The notes: generated from the sequence alone by a model not told the origin. A stretch of 64,000 nucleotides of DNA from Nesterenkonia haasae (GCF_010119385.1 NZ_VFIE01000022.1:62001-126000); one strand, 5' to 3'; positions 36,164 through 45,359 are shown, counted from the stretch's first letter. Numbers and translations are program-made.

Positions 36164-36580
36164 TTAGGAGCGGCGCCGCTCCTCCCACTTCTGTTCGAGG
36201 TTGGTCATGAAGTTGCCGCCGGATGGACTGGGCGCGGAACTGCGTGGACCCGATCCACCGGAGCCGCCCCCGTTTCCATTGCCGTTGCCCCCATTGCCCT
36301 TATTCTTGGGCCCGACTGAGCCACCTGTGGTGGCGAAATAGACCCCAGCTCCCATGATGACGAAGCCGGCAATCCCAAGGGGGATCCACTGCTGATAGAT
36401 GCCCGCGATCAAGACTCCGATGCCGGCAACAGTCACCAAGAGACCGAGAACGAGGTTGCGCACATTGAAAGCACCACCCACCGGTGACTCTTCTAGCGAG
36501 CTGGCAAAGCCCGGGTCGTCGGACTGGAGCTGCTGCTCCAGCTCTTTCAGCAGCCGCTGTTCGCGCTCCGAAAGTGGCAT
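36164..36580 (-). CDS. DUF3040-family membrane protein
   Basis: A 138-residue protein of unknown role, found almost only in actinobacteria and often beside mraZ or dinB. It starts M-P-L-S-E-R-E-Q-R-L-L-K-E-L-E-Q-Q-L, the DUF3040 signature. Two membrane helices follow (about 40-62 and 65-87). The low-complexity Gly/Asn tail (G-N-G-G-N-G-N-G-N-G-G-G) ends in basic residues. The short hairpin-like topology suggests a small membrane scaffold, but no activity can be named. Confidence 0.9.
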   Translation of the reverse strand: MPLSEREQRLLKELEQQLQSDDPGFASSLEESPVGGAFNVRNLVLGLLVTVAGIGVLIAGIYQQWIPLGIAGFVIMGAGVYFATTGGSVGPKNKGNGGNGNGNGGGSGGSGPRSSAPSPSGGNFMTNLEQKWEERRRS

Positions 36581-36711
36581 GGGATGCTCCTATGTCGTCC
36601 TGTTGTCTCTAGGTTCCTGGATAACCAGTCTATCTTCTGAGGCCCTCGTCCACCTAGCCCGGGTCTAAGCTGTGACGATTTTGTCACGCAATTCCCAGCC
36701 GGGCTTCAGTT

Positions 36712-37920
36712 TCAATCCGCCGGTCCGCTCTTCCTCGGCTTCAGAAGAGTGGCCGGGAGGAGTGCAGCCTGGGGGAACTTTCCGGCCACATCGTCCAACG
36801 TGCGCTGTGCGGTCTGCCAGTCGTCATCATGGGCATCGAAGCTCAATTGGAGGCTCCCGTCACCTCCGCTGAGTCGTTCGGCCCGGACGCCGATCAGGCG
36901 CACTGGCTGGACGCGCGTGCCAAGTGTCTCCAGCAGGCGCACGGCGTGCCGATGCAGCTCCGGGGCAGACTGGGTGGGGTGCGGCAAGGACGCGGAGCGA
37001 GTCAGCGTGGAGAAGTCCTTCCACCGGAGCTTGAGGCTCACACCACTGGCGCTGAGTTCCACGGCGCGCAGTCGAGTGGCAACTCGATGCGCGAGTCGAA
37101 GCAGCTCCCGCCTGAGCTCGGCGTCGTCACTGACGTCCGTCTCGAATGTCTCTTCCGCTCCTATGCTCTTTTCAGCACGGTGTGTCTCCACCTGTCGAGG
37201 GTCTATCCCCCAGGCCAGATCATGCAGATGGCCTCCCACTGCTCCGAAGCGGTGAATCAGAACGTCCTTGGGCGTCTCGGCGATCTGCCGGACGGTGCGT
37301 AATCCCATCTGTCCAAGGACGTCGGCGGTCTTGGCACCTACTCCCCACAGTTGGTTGGCTTCGAGGCTGTGGAGGAACTGCAGTCTGCGGTGCGGCGGCA
37401 CCACGAGGAGGCCGTCGGGCTTGGCCTGTGTGGAGGCAATCTTCGAGATGAATTTCCGGTCAGCTATACCCACCGAGGCTGGCATCCCGACCCGCTCTCT
37501 GAGGCCTGTGCGGATCAGCTGGCCCATCTCCTCTGGTTCACCGAGGCGGCGTCGTGCTCCGGTGAGGTCCAAGAAGGCCTCATCGACGCTGAGCTGTTCC
37601 TTGCGGTGGGTGAGTGTGTCGAAGTAGTTCATAATCTCAGTGGAAATCCGTCGATAGCGATCCATCTGCGGTGGCAGGACCACTGAATCGGGGCTCATTC
37701 TGCATGCCCGGGACAGTGGCATCGCCGACCGGACTCCGTCAGCGCGGGCAGGATAGGAGGCCGAGAGAACCACGGAGCGGCCTTCACCCGCCACAATGAT
37801 CTTCCGGCCCCTGAGCTCTGGCTTATCCAGGAGCTCGGCCTCCACGTAGAAAGCATCCATGTCAACATGCGCGAAGATCGATGAGGCGCGCCCCCGAGAC
37901 CTGGACTGCTCTGAACCCAT
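36712..37920 (-). CDS. dinB: DNA polymerase IV (Y family) DinB
   Basis: An error-prone lesion-bypass polymerase. The 402-residue protein shows H-V-D-M-D-A-F-Y-V-E (first catalytic Asp), V-V-L-S-A-S-Y-P-A-R-A, Y-R-R-I-S and L-S-V-D-E-A-F-L-D-L-T-G (catalytic Asp-Glu). The helix-hairpin-helix and little-finger domains follow. It lacks a clear beta-clamp pentapeptide at the very end. The ATG lies only 12 bases from the divergent prenyl synthase ATG, which leaves no room for a normal leader. Confidence 0.94.
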   Translation of the reverse strand: MGSEQSRSRGRASSIFAHVDMDAFYVEAELLDKPELRGRKIIVAGEGRSVVLSASYPARADGVRSAMPLSRACRMSPDSVVLPPQMDRYRRISTEIMNYFDTLTHRKEQLSVDEAFLDLTGARRRLGEPEEMGQLIRTGLRERVGMPASVGIADRKFISKIASTQAKPDGLLVVPPHRRLQFLHSLEANQLWGVGAKTADVLGQMGLRTVRQIAETPKDVLIHRFGAVGGHLHDLAWGIDPRQVETHRAEKSIGAEETFETDVSDDAELRRELLRLAHRVATRLRAVELSASGVSLKLRWKDFSTLTRSASLPHPTQSAPELHRHAVRLLETLGTRVQPVRLIGVRAERLSGGDGSLQLSFDAHDDDWQTAQRTLDDVAGKFPQAALLPATLLKPRKSGPAD

Positions 37921-37935
37921 AGGATCAAGGGTATG
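37918..37935. promoter_or_regulatory. Interlocked divergent -10 elements between dinB and the prenyl synthase gene
   Basis: On the plus strand TAGGAT (37920-37925) lies seven bases before ATG 37933. On the minus strand TACCCT (37933-37928) lies seven bases before ATG 37920. Each hexamer overlaps the other gene's start codon. Both fit TAnnnT at leaderless spacing. No TTGACA-like -35 box is visible on either side, so this is a proposal. Confidence 0.5.
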
Positions 37936-39051
37936 CCCACCTCAGGACATCCCTACGGTCAGGCCGAATTCGTGGCCGCGGTCAATCAGCGCATCGGCGC
38001 GTTCCTCGCCGAGAAGAAGGACCAGGTCACTGCCATCGACCCCCAGGCAGCACCACTGGTTGATTCGCTCATCGCCCTGAGTAGCGGCGGCAAGAAGCTT
38101 CGGCCTGTTCTGGCATGGATCGGGTGGCGTTCAGCATGGGCCCACTCCCCCAGCGAACCTCAAGGCCTTCAGCCGCTGCTGAATCTGGCGGCCGCTCTGG
38201 AGCTCTTTCAAGCTGCCGCTCTGGTCCACGACGACGTGATCGATCGTTCAGCGACGAGGCGCGCTCAGCCCAGTGTGCATATCCAGTTCGAACAGCGGCA
38301 CCGGGCATCTGGCTGGACCGGCGATACAGCACATTTCGGCACCACAGGCGCCATCCTCAGTGGGGACCTCGCTCTCTCCTGGGCCTCCGAGCTATTCGAC
38401 CTGGCGTTGGAGGCCATGCCCGCCAACGCCCTCCGCGCCGGACAAGTGTTCCGGCGGATGCATACGGAGGTGATCACTGGTCAGTTCCTCGATGTCGTTG
38501 CTGAGGTCTCGGGGCCCACCACCACGGAAGAGGAGGCAGTTCGCCGAGCTCGCACGGTGCTGACATATAAGTCGGCCAAGTACTCCACTGAGTACCCCGT
38601 TGAGCTTGGCTGTGCGCTGGCCGGGGGTGGCGCTGAACTGTCCATGGCACTGGCTGAGGCCGCACTTCCGCTTGGAATCGCCTTCCAGCTGCGGGACGAC
38701 GTGCTTGGGGTCTTCGGTGACCCAGGGATAACAGGGAAGCCGGTGGGCGATGACCTGCGGGAAGGCAAGCGGACAGAGCTGATCGCCTACGGGCTGCACC
38801 GGGCGCCGGAACCAGCCGCCGCAGAATTGGAGTCCATGCTGGGTAACCCTGACCTGACGGAGCAGGACGCGGCTCGTATACAGGAGATCCTGATCTCGAC
38901 CGGAGCTTTGTCCCATGTGGAGGCCGAAATTCAGCGACTCACCGCACGCAGCACGGAGGCCAGAGCGAAGCTGGTCAACCTCGGACTGACCCCGAGCATA
39001 CTGCGGGACTTCGATGCTGTGGCAGAACTGCTGGTGTCCCGCTCTTCATGA
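37933..39051 (+). CDS. Trans-type polyprenyl diphosphate synthase (IdsA-like)
   Basis: Condenses isopentenyl diphosphate onto an allylic primer, giving geranylgeranyl-type or longer chains for quinones or carotenoids. The 372-residue protein has the first Asp-rich motif L-V-H-D-D-V-I-D-R at 97-105, G-G-K-K-L-R-P-V-L near 52, and Q-L-R-D-D-V-L-G-V-F-G-D as second motif. Chain length cannot be read safely from the residues before the first motif. Position before a Ser/Thr kinase and DAHP synthase matches mycobacterial idsA2-pknL-aroG. Confidence 0.92.
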   Translation: MPTSGHPYGQAEFVAAVNQRIGAFLAEKKDQVTAIDPQAAPLVDSLIALSSGGKKLRPVLAWIGWRSAWAHSPSEPQGLQPLLNLAAALELFQAAALVHDDVIDRSATRRAQPSVHIQFEQRHRASGWTGDTAHFGTTGAILSGDLALSWASELFDLALEAMPANALRAGQVFRRMHTEVITGQFLDVVAEVSGPTTTEEEAVRRARTVLTYKSAKYSTEYPVELGCALAGGGAELSMALAEAALPLGIAFQLRDDVLGVFGDPGITGKPVGDDLREGKRTELIAYGLHRAPEPAAAELESMLGNPDLTEQDAARIQEILISTGALSHVEAEIQRLTARSTEARAKLVNLGLTPSILRDFDAVAELLVSRSS

Positions 39052-39126
39052 CATTTTCATCACAGGCACGGTTGCCGTCTGCCCACCCTGGAACGCCTCC
39101 CCCGCCAACTTCGGTACCCTGATCCA

Positions 39127-40641
39127 ATGAGCACCGAAGAAAGCTGGATCGGCGCCACGATCGGGGATCGCTACACCATCGATAAGCGTGTCGCCCGTGG
39201 CGGCATGTCCACCGTGTACCTCGCCCACGATGAGCGACTGCATCGCGATGTGGCGATCAAGGTGCTGTTTCCCCATATGGCGGAGGACCGGAAGGTCGTG
39301 CAGCGCTTTGAGCAGGAAGCCCGCAACTCCGCCCTGATCAGCCATCCCAATGTGGTGCAGGTCTTGGATCAGGGCCAGACTCGTGAAACTGCGTACATGG
39401 TCATGGAGTACGTTCCCGGTGCGACTCTGCGGACGCTGCTCAAGCGTGGCCCGATGACTCCGCGCCTAGCCTTGGCGTACGCACAGGCAATCCTTGGCGG
39501 ACTGTCCGCTGCCCACCGGGCCGGCTTGGTTCACCGTGACATCAAGCCGGAGAATGTCTTGGTATCACCCGAAGGTCGCATCAAGTTGGCCGATTTTGGC
39601 CTGGCCCGGGCAGCTACCCACCACTCAGGCACTTCAACCCTGATGGGCACGGTGGCCTATATCGCACCTGAGCTGCTCTCCGGGGAGGGTGCTGACGAGC
39701 GGGCTGACATCTACGCTGTGGGGATCCTGTTCTACGAGCTTCTGACCGGGGTCCAGCCGTTCACCGGAGATTCGCCGGTGCGGGTCGCTTTCCAACACGT
39801 CAACTCAACGGTCCCGGCACCTTCGTCCTATGTCCCCGGACTCGCTGCTCCCCTGGATGATCTGGTTCGGAACGCTACCCGTGCAGAGACCGCACAGCGG
39901 CCGAAGAACGCCGATGAGATGCTGGAGATGCTGGAGGCGGCCCGGGAACAGCTGTCAGCTGAGGAGCTGGACTTCGACGGCGCCATCCTCAAACATCAGC
40001 GGCACCACGGATTTGAACCAGCATACGACGACGCCGCACCCGGCTCCTCTACACACGTCATCCCCGCAGAGTCAGCAGGTTCGGCGCAGGGCTCCACATA
40101 CCCTGATACGGAAATCGGATGGGAGGAAGACGACGAGTATCAGACACAGGATCCCCAGGAAGCCTCTACTGTGGCCATGGGGGCCGAAGACTTTCCTACA
40201 GCTGTAGAGGACCGAGGCGACTGGGATGACGAGGTCACCACCGCGCTTGGAAACTCAGCTCCGCCCCAGGAGGCGCCTGCTCCGCGCCCCCAAGCGCTTG
40301 ACGGCTCCGCAGCTGAAGGAGAGGCGGCGGAGGATACCTGGAGGAGCCTCGCGGTCGAAGACCGGCAGACGGTAGCGGAGGTACCTCTGCAGCTGGGGCG
40401 ACTCAGCGTTGAAGAGCCGCAGACAGGTCGCCAGAACGTCTCGTCTGAGCCTCGCCGGCGCAGCTATGACCCCCGCGCCGATAAGCGACAGAGGCAGCGC
40501 CCACTGGAACAGTTGAATGGCCCCTCGCATGTGCGTCAGGCAGTGGCATTCGTCATTGTGCTGATGCTCATGGCGGTGCTGATGCTGCTTGGGTATCAGC
40601 TCGGCATCAGCAATCGGTTCATCCCCTCATTGGGGGGCTAG
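39127..40641 (+). CDS. Membrane Ser/Thr protein kinase, PknL-like, without PASTA repeats
   Basis: A Hanks-type kinase (504 residues). Residues 15-275 form the kinase domain: glycine loop A-R-G-G-M-S-T-V-Y, Lys45 in V-A-I-K-V-L, H-R-D-I-K-P-E-N catalytic loop, D-F-G-L-A-R, and G-T-V-A-Y-I-A-P-E. Residues 280-470 are an acidic low-complexity linker. A single membrane helix (about 472-492) leaves only about ten residues outside, so there is no sensor domain. TACCCT six bases before the ATG suggests a leaderless start. The neighbour genes recall Rv2176 pknL. Confidence 0.94.
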   Translation: MSTEESWIGATIGDRYTIDKRVARGGMSTVYLAHDERLHRDVAIKVLFPHMAEDRKVVQRFEQEARNSALISHPNVVQVLDQGQTRETAYMVMEYVPGATLRTLLKRGPMTPRLALAYAQAILGGLSAAHRAGLVHRDIKPENVLVSPEGRIKLADFGLARAATHHSGTSTLMGTVAYIAPELLSGEGADERADIYAVGILFYELLTGVQPFTGDSPVRVAFQHVNSTVPAPSSYVPGLAAPLDDLVRNATRAETAQRPKNADEMLEMLEAAREQLSAEELDFDGAILKHQRHHGFEPAYDDAAPGSSTHVIPAESAGSAQGSTYPDTEIGWEEDDEYQTQDPQEASTVAMGAEDFPTAVEDRGDWDDEVTTALGNSAPPQEAPAPRPQALDGSAAEGEAAEDTWRSLAVEDRQTVAEVPLQLGRLSVEEPQTGRQNVSSEPRRRSYDPRADKRQRQRPLEQLNGPSHVRQAVAFVIVLMLMAVLMLLGYQLGISNRFIPSLGG

Positions 40642-40651
40642 CGCCGCCGGC

Positions 40652-42064
40652 TCAAGTGATTCGAGTCAGTTGCTCTGCGACTAAGAACGCCATCTCCAGT
40701 GACTGCTTGTGGTTCAGGCGCGGGTCCACGAGAGATTCGTACCGAGTGTCGAATGCGGACTCATCAATGACGTCTGAGCCTCCCAAGCACTCTGCGACGT
40801 CGTCCCCGGTCATCTCCACATGCAAGCCTCCGGGATAGGTGCCCGCAGCCTGGTGGACCTCGAAGAATCCTCTGACCTCGTCCATCACATCATCGAATCG
40901 GCGCGTCTTGTAGCCGTTCTTCGCGGTGATGGTGTTTCCATGCATTGGATCCGTCACCCACACCACTTTGGCGCCGGAATCCCGGACAGCTTCGACGAGC
41001 GCCGGCAGCTTCTCGCGGACATTGGCCGTCCCCATGCGCACGATGAACGTGAGACGACCCGGTTCGCGCTCGGGGTCGAGCTTTTCGATGAGCTCGAGCA
41101 CTGTACTCGGGGTGGTGGAGGGGCCGAGCTTCACACCCAGCGGGTTGCGCACTCTGGAGAGGTAGTCCACATGGGCACCATCCAGATCACGGGTGCGTTC
41201 CCCGATCCAGACGAAGTGACCTGAGGTCACGTACGGTTTGCCGGTGCGCGAATCGATGCGAGTCAGAGCACGCTCGTAGTCCAGCAGCAGCGCCTCATGG
41301 GCGGCATAGAACTCGGTGCGCTTCAGGCTTTCGAATTCCACACCGCACGCGCTCATGAAACGGACCGCCCGGTCTATTTCCCCCGCGATCTGCTCGTATC
41401 GGGCATGGGCGGGATTCTCCATAAACCCCTTATTCCACTGCTGCACGGCGCGCAGATCGGCGAAACCGCCCTCAGTGAAGGCGCGAATGAGGTTCAGTGT
41501 GGCCGCGGACTTGTGATACGCCTGCACCATACGCTTAGGGTCCGGGATTCGCATTTCCGGAGTGAAGTCGAAGCCATTGACTATTTCACCGCGGAAGCTC
41601 GGGAGCGTGACCTCCCCGCGCGTTTCCATATCTGAGCTGCGCGGCTTCGCGTACTGTCCGGCCATGCGACCCATTTTGACCACGGGCAGCGAGGCTCCGT
41701 AGGTCAGCACGACTGCCATCTGGAGCAGCGTTTTCACCTTGGCGCTGATCTTGTCGGCGGTGACATCTTCGAAAGTCTCAGCGCAGTCGCCGCCCTGTAG
41801 CAGGAAGGCCTCACCGTTGGCCACAAGAGCCAGCCTGCGCTTGAGCTTGTCCACCTCACCAGCAAATACCAGCGGAGGGTTGGAGGAGAGCTCTGCACAG
41901 GCTGAACTGAAGTCGGGGTGGTTTCTCCAGTCAGGCTGCTGCTTCAGCGGAAGCTCTCGCCATGAGTCCAAGCCCGGGAACTCGGCGGCACCAGTGTGGA
42001 CGATCTCACCTGGGGCGGTCAGCGGAGTCTCAGTGCGGGAATCATTTGCGGGAGTCACTCCCAT
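40652..42064 (-). CDS. Class II 3-deoxy-7-phosphoheptulonate (DAHP) synthase
   Basis: Opens the shikimate pathway by joining phosphoenolpyruvate and erythrose 4-phosphate. The 470-residue protein is the class II type (compare aroG of mycobacteria), with L-Q-G-G-D-C-A-E-T-F, R-M-A-G-Q-Y-A-K-P-R-S, G-V-E-F-E-S-L-K-R-T-E-F, W-I-G-E-R-T-R, V-W-V-T-D-P-M-H-G-N-T and H-V-E-M-T-G-D-D-V-A-E-C-L-G-G. ATG 42064 is used. GTG 42091 would add nine residues, and GTG 42058 would be a leaderless start behind TACGCT. It is convergent with the kinase, ten bases apart, with no terminator. Confidence 0.95.
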   Translation of the reverse strand: MGVTPANDSRTETPLTAPGEIVHTGAAEFPGLDSWRELPLKQQPDWRNHPDFSSACAELSSNPPLVFAGEVDKLKRRLALVANGEAFLLQGGDCAETFEDVTADKISAKVKTLLQMAVVLTYGASLPVVKMGRMAGQYAKPRSSDMETRGEVTLPSFRGEIVNGFDFTPEMRIPDPKRMVQAYHKSAATLNLIRAFTEGGFADLRAVQQWNKGFMENPAHARYEQIAGEIDRAVRFMSACGVEFESLKRTEFYAAHEALLLDYERALTRIDSRTGKPYVTSGHFVWIGERTRDLDGAHVDYLSRVRNPLGVKLGPSTTPSTVLELIEKLDPEREPGRLTFIVRMGTANVREKLPALVEAVRDSGAKVVWVTDPMHGNTITAKNGYKTRRFDDVMDEVRGFFEVHQAAGTYPGGLHVEMTGDDVAECLGGSDVIDESAFDTRYESLVDPRLNHKQSLEMAFLVAEQLTRIT

Positions 42065-42145
42065 AGCGTAATGGTCTTCTCGACACCACACCTAATGGGC
42101 GCTGTGACCGTTCCACATGATGAGCGTCCGATCCTCGCCCAATTC

Positions 42146-43975
42146 TCAGGAGTTCTCAGATCGGGCCTGCGAAGCCTGTGCGTAGAGGTCCTCCACCACG
42201 TCTGCGTAGTCCTTCATCACGTCGGCGCGACGAATCTTCATCGATGGCGTCAAGTGACCGGAGTCAATGGTGAAATCGTCCTCCAGCAGTCTGAATGTTC
42301 GGATCGATTCGGCGCGGGAGACCGATTCATTGGCGCGGTCTACGACTGACTGAACGTGGTCAATGATGGTCTGGTTCTTGATCAGATCGCTCATCGGGGT
42401 GTCTTCAGGAATACCTTGACGTTGCAGCCAAGCCGGCAGCGTCTCCGGGTCCAAAGTGATGAGCGCCGCCACAAATGGCTTGCCGTCTCCGACGACAACT
42501 ACCTGGGACACGATGGCATCGGCCCGGATCTGGTCCTCCAGCTGCGCGGGGGCGATGTTCTTCCCAGCAGCGGTCACCAAGATCTCTTTCTTACGACCTG
42601 TGATGCTGAGGTACCCCTCATCATCCAAGGATCCGATATCTCCGGTGCGATACCAGCCATCGGCTGTGAAAGTCTCGTCAGCGAGGTCTGGACGGTTGCG
42701 GTAGCCGCGGAAGACACAGACACCCTTGCCGAGGATTTCACCATCGTCCGCGATCTTGACTGCACTGCCTGGAAGCGGCTGTCCCACAGACCCGATCTTC
42801 GTCGCTGTGGGGGTGTTCACGGTGAGGGGAGCTGTTGTTTCCGTCAGCCCGTAGCCTTCCATAACATGAAGGCCAACGCCGTGGAAGAAGTGCCCCAGCC
42901 GAGCTCCCAGGGGGGAACCCCCGGACACAGCGAACTTCACTTCGCCGCCCATCCGGGCACGCAGCTTGGAGTAGACAAGCTTGTCAAAGAGCCCGTGCTT
43001 GAGCTTCAGACCGAATCCGGCTTTTCCATCCTGCTCAGCCGTGGAGTAGTCAATGGCGGTTTGGGCTGCCTTCTGGAAGATCTTGCCCTTGCCATCGCCC
43101 TCAGCTTTCATCATCGCCGCGTTGTAGATCTTCTCGAAGACCCGTGGGACCGCTAGCAGGAAGCTGGGTTTGAAGGTTCCCAAATCGTCAACGAGATCTT
43201 TGATGTCAGATGTGTGGCCGACCCTGGCGCCGGCTGCCACACAAATAACGGAGATGAAGCGTGCGAATACGTGAGCCAGGGGAATGAACAACACTGTGGA
43301 CGAGCGGGAGTTGATGGCTTCGCTCAACGACGCAGTGCCATTGAGGCTCAGCTCCACGAAATTGCCGTGAGTCAGTTCACATCCCTTAGGTTTCCCTGTG
43401 GTGCCGGAGGTGTAGATGATGGTCGAGAGGTCTTCGAGGTTCGCTGCGGATCGTCGAGACTCGACGTCCTCGTCAGCGATGTGACTGCCCGTGCTGCGCA
43501 GCTCATTGAGGTCTTCACCGTCGATGGTCAGCAGGTGCTCTACAGAGTCCAGCTTCTCCTGCGTGATGGCCCGATCCACTGCTTTGGCATGCGAGTCAGT
43601 TTCGGCGAAGACGAGCTTGACCTCGGAGTCCTCGACGATCCAGGCGATCTGGGAGGGTGAGGATGTTTCATAGATCGGTACTGTGATGCCTCCGGCGTAC
43701 CAGATCGCAAAGTCCAGCAATGTCCACTCATACCGGGTAGCTGCCATGATGGCGACGCGATCGCCGGTCTCGATACCCTTGGCGATGAGCCCCTTGGCAA
43801 GAGCAACGACGTCGTCGCGGAAAGTGGCAGCCGAAACATCGGTCCACTCTCCCGGTGTCAGTTGACGACCGAAGAGGACGTTGTGGGGATTCTCTGCGAC
43901 CTGCCGCTCCAGCAGGTCCGTGGTGTTGAGGCCCGGATCGACGTCGACCGCTGCTGGCACTGCGTATTCCTTCAC
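42146..43975 (-). CDS. Long-chain fatty acid--CoA ligase (FadD15-like)
   Basis: Activates long fatty acids as acyl-AMP and then acyl-CoA. The 609-residue AMP-forming enzyme shows Y-T-S-G-T-T-G-K-P-K-G (P-loop-like motif near 192), P-L-A-H-V-F-A-R, M-E-G-Y-G-L-T-E-T-T and G-W-Y-R-T-G-D-I-G, followed by G-R-K-K-E-I-L-V-T-A-A-G-K-N-I. GTG 43975 is preceded by GGAGGAG. A 29-base imperfect palindrome at 44000-44028 is a candidate operator. The context near idsA, kinase, DAHP synthase and plsC matches mycobacterial fadD15 and suggests work with membrane lipid synthesis. Confidence 0.95.
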   Translation of the reverse strand: MKEYAVPAAVDVDPGLNTTDLLERQVAENPHNVLFGRQLTPGEWTDVSAATFRDDVVALAKGLIAKGIETGDRVAIMAATRYEWTLLDFAIWYAGGITVPIYETSSPSQIAWIVEDSEVKLVFAETDSHAKAVDRAITQEKLDSVEHLLTIDGEDLNELRSTGSHIADEDVESRRSAANLEDLSTIIYTSGTTGKPKGCELTHGNFVELSLNGTASLSEAINSRSSTVLFIPLAHVFARFISVICVAAGARVGHTSDIKDLVDDLGTFKPSFLLAVPRVFEKIYNAAMMKAEGDGKGKIFQKAAQTAIDYSTAEQDGKAGFGLKLKHGLFDKLVYSKLRARMGGEVKFAVSGGSPLGARLGHFFHGVGLHVMEGYGLTETTAPLTVNTPTATKIGSVGQPLPGSAVKIADDGEILGKGVCVFRGYRNRPDLADETFTADGWYRTGDIGSLDDEGYLSITGRKKEILVTAAGKNIAPAQLEDQIRADAIVSQVVVVGDGKPFVAALITLDPETLPAWLQRQGIPEDTPMSDLIKNQTIIDHVQSVVDRANESVSRAESIRTFRLLEDDFTIDSGHLTPSMKIRRADVMKDYADVVEDLYAQASQARSENS

Positions 43976-43999
43976 AGGTCCTTCTCCTCCCAGGGGATG

Positions 44000-44028
44000 T
44001 ACTGGCTATTTGTACTTACTATCCAGTA
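44000..44028. promoter_or_regulatory. Candidate operator palindrome upstream of the acyl-CoA ligase gene
   Basis: TACTGGCTA and TATCCAGTA are mirror arms (eight of nine positions pair) around an 11-base centre. The site lies 25-53 bases before the GTG start, where TetR- or GntR-type fatty-acid regulators usually bind. The regulator is not encoded nearby. Confidence 0.55.
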
Positions 44029-44114
44029 TATGTGCTGCAGTTCACACTACCAGCACCGACTGCCGAGGATAAGTGGAACACGCATCTGATCAGGCCATTA
44101 AGCGGCCACTTACA

Positions 44115-44480
44115 TCAGACGCGGGCTCCATCGTCAGTGCCTGTCCGCTTGGAGGGCATCTGCAGGAAGAGCACCACCAGGCCCAGCAGAATCGCGCCGA
44201 TAAGGGCTGCGGTCGTCCATCCGGGGAAGTTGACGGGGAGGAAGGGAAACACCACCAGGCACAGAATCCCTCCGATGGCGAGCAGAGCGCCGATAACTAC
44301 CCCTGGCTTGGCCCCGGCAACTGGGTTTTTGGGATTGGGCGGCCGAAAGTCGTCTTCTGGTTCAGCGGGACTGAAGTCGCGGGGACCACGCTGACCGAGA
44401 TTCTTGGGAACCGGACGCCCTGGTTGTGGCCTTGCTGTTCTGCGCCGGTAGTAGGATCCATCCTCGCGTCGGTTGCTCAT
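44115..44480 (-). CDS. Small two-helix membrane protein, unknown function
   Basis: A 121-residue protein I do not recognise. Its first 58 residues are basic, Arg/Pro-rich and hydrophilic. Two membrane helices follow (about 59-80 and 86-106), then a short charged tail. The pattern is common for actinobacterial accessory membrane proteins near lipid or cell-wall genes. It is divergent from plsC (71 bases between starts) and lies 139 bases upstream of the acyl-CoA ligase on the same strand. Confidence 0.8.
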   Translation of the reverse strand: MSNRREDGSYYRRRTARPQPGRPVPKNLGQRGPRDFSPAEPEDDFRPPNPKNPVAGAKPGVVIGALLAIGGILCLVVFPFLPVNFPGWTTAALIGAILLGLVVLFLQMPSKRTGTDDGARV

Positions 44481-44551
44481 ATGACTAAGACTATCGGCTC
44501 CGCCGTTAGAGTAGTAGCGGTGTCCGCCGGCCTGAGAGGAAGAGTCTGTCC

Positions 44552-45256
44552 GTGGCGTCCTTGCTGTTCTATCGAAATGCCAAGAGGTTCCTGGTGGGAC
44601 CGGCAGTTAACGCCGTTTTCCGGCCTTGGGTCAAAGGGTTGGACAATATCCCCTCGTCGGGTGCCGCGATTCTCGCATCGAACCACATGTCCTTCTCCGA
44701 TTCGGTCTTCATTCCCGTCATCGTGCCTCGCCAGGTGAGGTTTCTGGCGAAGAATGACTACTGGAAGGGCAAAGGTGTTGCCGGCAAGTGGAACCGCTGG
44801 TTCTTTGACATTACCGGGCAGATTCCAATGGATCGCTCGGGAGGCGCGGCAAGTCAGAATTCTCTGGCTGCGGGCGAAGAGGCCCTGCGCAATGGGGATC
44901 TGCTGGGCATCTACCCGGAAGGTACTCGCAGTCCCGATGGGCGTCTCTACCGGGGAAAGCTTGGCGTAGCACATTTAGCGCTGCGCACCCAGGTGCCGGT
45001 CATACCCATGGCGCTGATCGGCACCGATAAAGTCCAGCCGATCAATCGCAATATCCCCCGGATACATCGTGTAGGTCTCATCATCGGTGAGCCGCTGCAC
45101 TTCGACGCCTACTTCGCCAATGCCGACGACCGCTTCGCTCAGCGTGCGGTGACCGACAGAATCATGTCCCAGATCATGCGGCTTTCAGGACAGGAATACG
45201 TTGATATCTACGCCTCAGAGGTCAAACGGACGCTCAGCGAAGGTCCCCACGCGTAA
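44552..45256 (+). CDS. 1-acylglycerol-3-phosphate acyltransferase (PlsC family)
   Basis: Adds the second acyl chain to lysophosphatidic acid in phospholipid synthesis. The 234-residue protein has the H-x4-D motif in S-N-H-M-S-F-S-D, F-I-P-V-I-V-P, and the phosphate-binding Y-P-E-G-T-R-S-P-D-G, then V-P-V-I-P-M-A-L-I-G. The GTG start is preceded by GAGAGGAAG. It faces the esterase gene convergently. Supply of acyl-CoA by the nearby ligase is a plausible but unproven link. Confidence 0.93.
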   Translation: MASLLFYRNAKRFLVGPAVNAVFRPWVKGLDNIPSSGAAILASNHMSFSDSVFIPVIVPRQVRFLAKNDYWKGKGVAGKWNRWFFDITGQIPMDRSGGAASQNSLAAGEEALRNGDLLGIYPEGTRSPDGRLYRGKLGVAHLALRTQVPVIPMALIGTDKVQPINRNIPRIHRVGLIIGEPLHFDAYFANADDRFAQRAVTDRIMSQIMRLSGQEYVDIYASEVKRTLSEGPHA

Positions 45257-45359
45257 TCACAGCCCACAGCGCGCCACAATCTCCCGGCACCGCTCACATG
45301 TGCCGTCACTGTCGAAAGCGTCCTCACCGCCTGCGGCGACGACATTTCCCACCCTCAGA

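Noticed and set aside
36672-36690. GTGAC-GATTTT-GTCAC repeat between DUF3040 and dinB as a terminator or operator
   Set aside because: The arms are only five bases long and no T run of useful length follows; chance is likely.
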